Shown here: positions 5,779 to 6,750 of the stretch, in pieces
Layout of the letters: every line of letters begins with the position of its first letter
Position numbering within the stretch: the first letter of the stretch is position 1
Source of the DNA: Gammaproteobacteria bacterium
GTDB lineage: Bacteria > Pseudomonadota > Gammaproteobacteria > S144-34
Assembly: GCA_015494165.1 (NCBI GenBank)
Contig: WGBS01000195.1
Location: forward strand, 1-6,750
Length of the DNA: 6,750 nucleotides
Direction of reading: 5' to 3'
Translations under genes and position numbers: made by a program
The notes under the pieces: model-generated
What the model was told of the DNA's origin: nothing
The model's database searches: none
The model's input: the letters and a program-made list of their open reading frames with translations, nothing else

Positions 5779-6750
5779 GCGGAGCGGCGGCGGCCAGGGA
5801 GGCGGCACGGGCGGCGCTCGGCGCGGGCGGGGCGCTGGCGCGCGCGCTGCCCGGCTTCCGCGTGCGTGCCGCGCAGCTCGCCATGGCCGAGGCGGTGGCC
5901 GAGGCGCTCGCCTCGGAAGCCACGCTGGTGGTGGAGGCCGGCACCGGCACCGGCAAGACCTTCGCCTATCTGGTCCCGGCCCTGCTCTCGGGGCGCAAGG
6001 TGGTGGTCTCCACCGGCACCCGCAACCTCCAGGACCAGCTCCACCGTGACGACCTGCCGCGCGTGCGCGCGGCCCTCGGCGCCGGGGTGCGCGTGGCGCT
6101 GCTCAAGGGGCGCGCCAACTACCTGTGCCTGCACCGGCTGGAACGCGCCCGCGGCGAGGCGGCCGCGGGCGCCCGCGCGGGGGTGCTCGAGCGCGTGGCG
6201 CGGTGGGCGGCCGGGACGCGCACCGGCGACGTCGCGGCCTGCCCGGGCGTGGCCGAGGACGATCCGGTCTGGTCGCGCATCACCTCCACCGCCGAAAGCT
6301 GCCTCGGGGCCGAGTGCGCGCACTTCGACGCCTGCTTCGTGATGCGCGCGCGCCGCGCGGCGCAGGAGGCGGATCTCGTGGTCGTCAACCACCACCTCCT
6401 GCTCGCCGACGTGGCGCTGCGGCGGGCGGGCTTCGGCGAGCTGCTGCCCGAGGCCGACGCCTACGTGCTCGACGAGGCCCACCAGCTCCCGGCGGTGGCG
6501 ACGCGCTTCTTCGGCACGGTGGTGACGGCGCGCCAGCTCCAGGAGCTCGCGCGCGACGTGCGCCAGGAGCAGCTCGCCGAGGCCCCGGAGATGCCCGCCC
6601 TGCGCGCCGAGGCCGACGCCCTCGAGCAGGCCCTGCGGCGGCTGCGGCTCGCCCTCGAGGCGCTGCCCGAGCGCGGGCCCTGGCCCCCGGCGCGCCAGGG
6701 GGCGACCGCGCGCGAGGCGGCGGCGGGCGTGGGCGCGGCCCTCGACGCGC
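5775..6750 (+). CDS. yoaA: YoaA-type iron-sulfur DNA helicase, N-terminal half
   Basis: The first 325 codons of an XPD/DinG-family superfamily 2 helicase lie here; the gene runs off the window end (family length is about 640). Translation from GTG 5775 gives LPGFRVRAAQLAMAEAV with the Q-motif-like Gln34, then Walker A EAGTGTGKT (54-62, Lys61), STGTRNLQDQL (motif Ia region), LLKGRANYLCL with Cys118, then SCLGAECAHFDAC with Cys176, Cys181 and Cys187. These four cysteines should bind the 4Fe-4S cluster; the C-x4-C-x5-C spacing matches DinG/YoaA. VVNHHLLLAD and the DEAH box (Asp233-His236, in LDEAHQLP) follow. The sequence reads closer to E. coli YoaA than to DinG. YoaA unwinds DNA in damage tolerance and works with the polymerase clamp-loader subunit chi (HolC). 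The GTG start overlaps the preceding stop (GTGA); GGGAG lies 11 bases upstream. ATG 5883 is too late because it would drop the Q-motif region. Confidence 0.94.
   Translation, partial: MSGAAAAREAARAALGAGGALARALPGFRVRAAQLAMAEAVAEALASEATLVVEAGTGTGKTFAYLVPALLSGRKVVVSTGTRNLQDQLHRDDLPRVRAALGAGVRVALLKGRANYLCLHRLERARGEAAAGARAGVLERVARWAAGTRTGDVAACPGVAEDDPVWSRITSTAESCLGAECAHFDACFVMRARRAAQEADLVVVNHHLLLADVALRRAGFGELLPEADAYVLDEAHQLPAVATRFFGTVVTARQLQELARDVRQEQLAEAPEMPALRAEADALEQALRRLRLALEALPERGPWPPARQGATAREAAAGVGAALDA

Noticed and set aside
4678..6482. Long minus-strand open frames (4678-5808 and 5283-6482) opposite lpoP, the nuclease-like gene and yoaA.
   Set aside because: They are compositional shadows. 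The plus-strand frames carry the lipobox, TPR, Walker A, cysteine and DEAH motifs.

Overview
This is a very GC-rich, gene-dense chromosomal window. It most likely comes from a high-GC gammaproteobacterium. The best taxonomic clues are a class A penicillin-binding protein of the PBP1B type with a UB2H-like region, followed directly by a TPR lipoprotein that resembles the Pseudomonas PBP1B activator LpoP, and a YoaA-type iron-sulfur helicase that reads very close to E. coli YoaA. A Chromatiales/Ectothiorhodospiraceae-like source would fit the GC content and the DsrE-family protein, but the genus cannot be fixed from this window.

Layout. Two divergent gene blocks leave a shared control region at about 2264-2435. 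Leftward (minus strand) run a two-domain protein (APH-like kinase plus P-loop ATPase, 677-2263), an exported DsrE-family protein (110-619), and the start of a DUF72 (YecE-like) protein that leaves the window at base 1. The last two overlap by 4 bases. Rightward (plus strand) run mrcB/ponB (PBP1B, 2436-4763), an lpoP-like TPR lipoprotein (4739-5269, overlapping mrcB by 25 bases), a small protein with a PD-(D/E)XK-nuclease-like residue pattern (5266-5778, 4-base overlap), and yoaA (5775 to beyond the window end, 4-base overlap). Every junction in the rightward block overlaps, so it is very probably one translationally coupled operon.

How the genes work together. PBP1B polymerises and cross-links peptidoglycan at the inner membrane, and the outer-membrane lipoprotein is the likely partner that activates it across the periplasm. 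The downstream pair is different in kind: a putative small nuclease or nucleic-acid-binding protein coupled to an XPD-like DNA helicase. That pair is the most interesting part of the window. The leftward genes are mostly of unknown physiological role.

No mobile element, tRNA, rRNA, CRISPR array or intrinsic terminator was seen. No stretch longer than 300 bases lacks a gene. I did not find convincing evidence of a wholly new system; the nuclease-like gene joined to yoaA is the nearest candidate.
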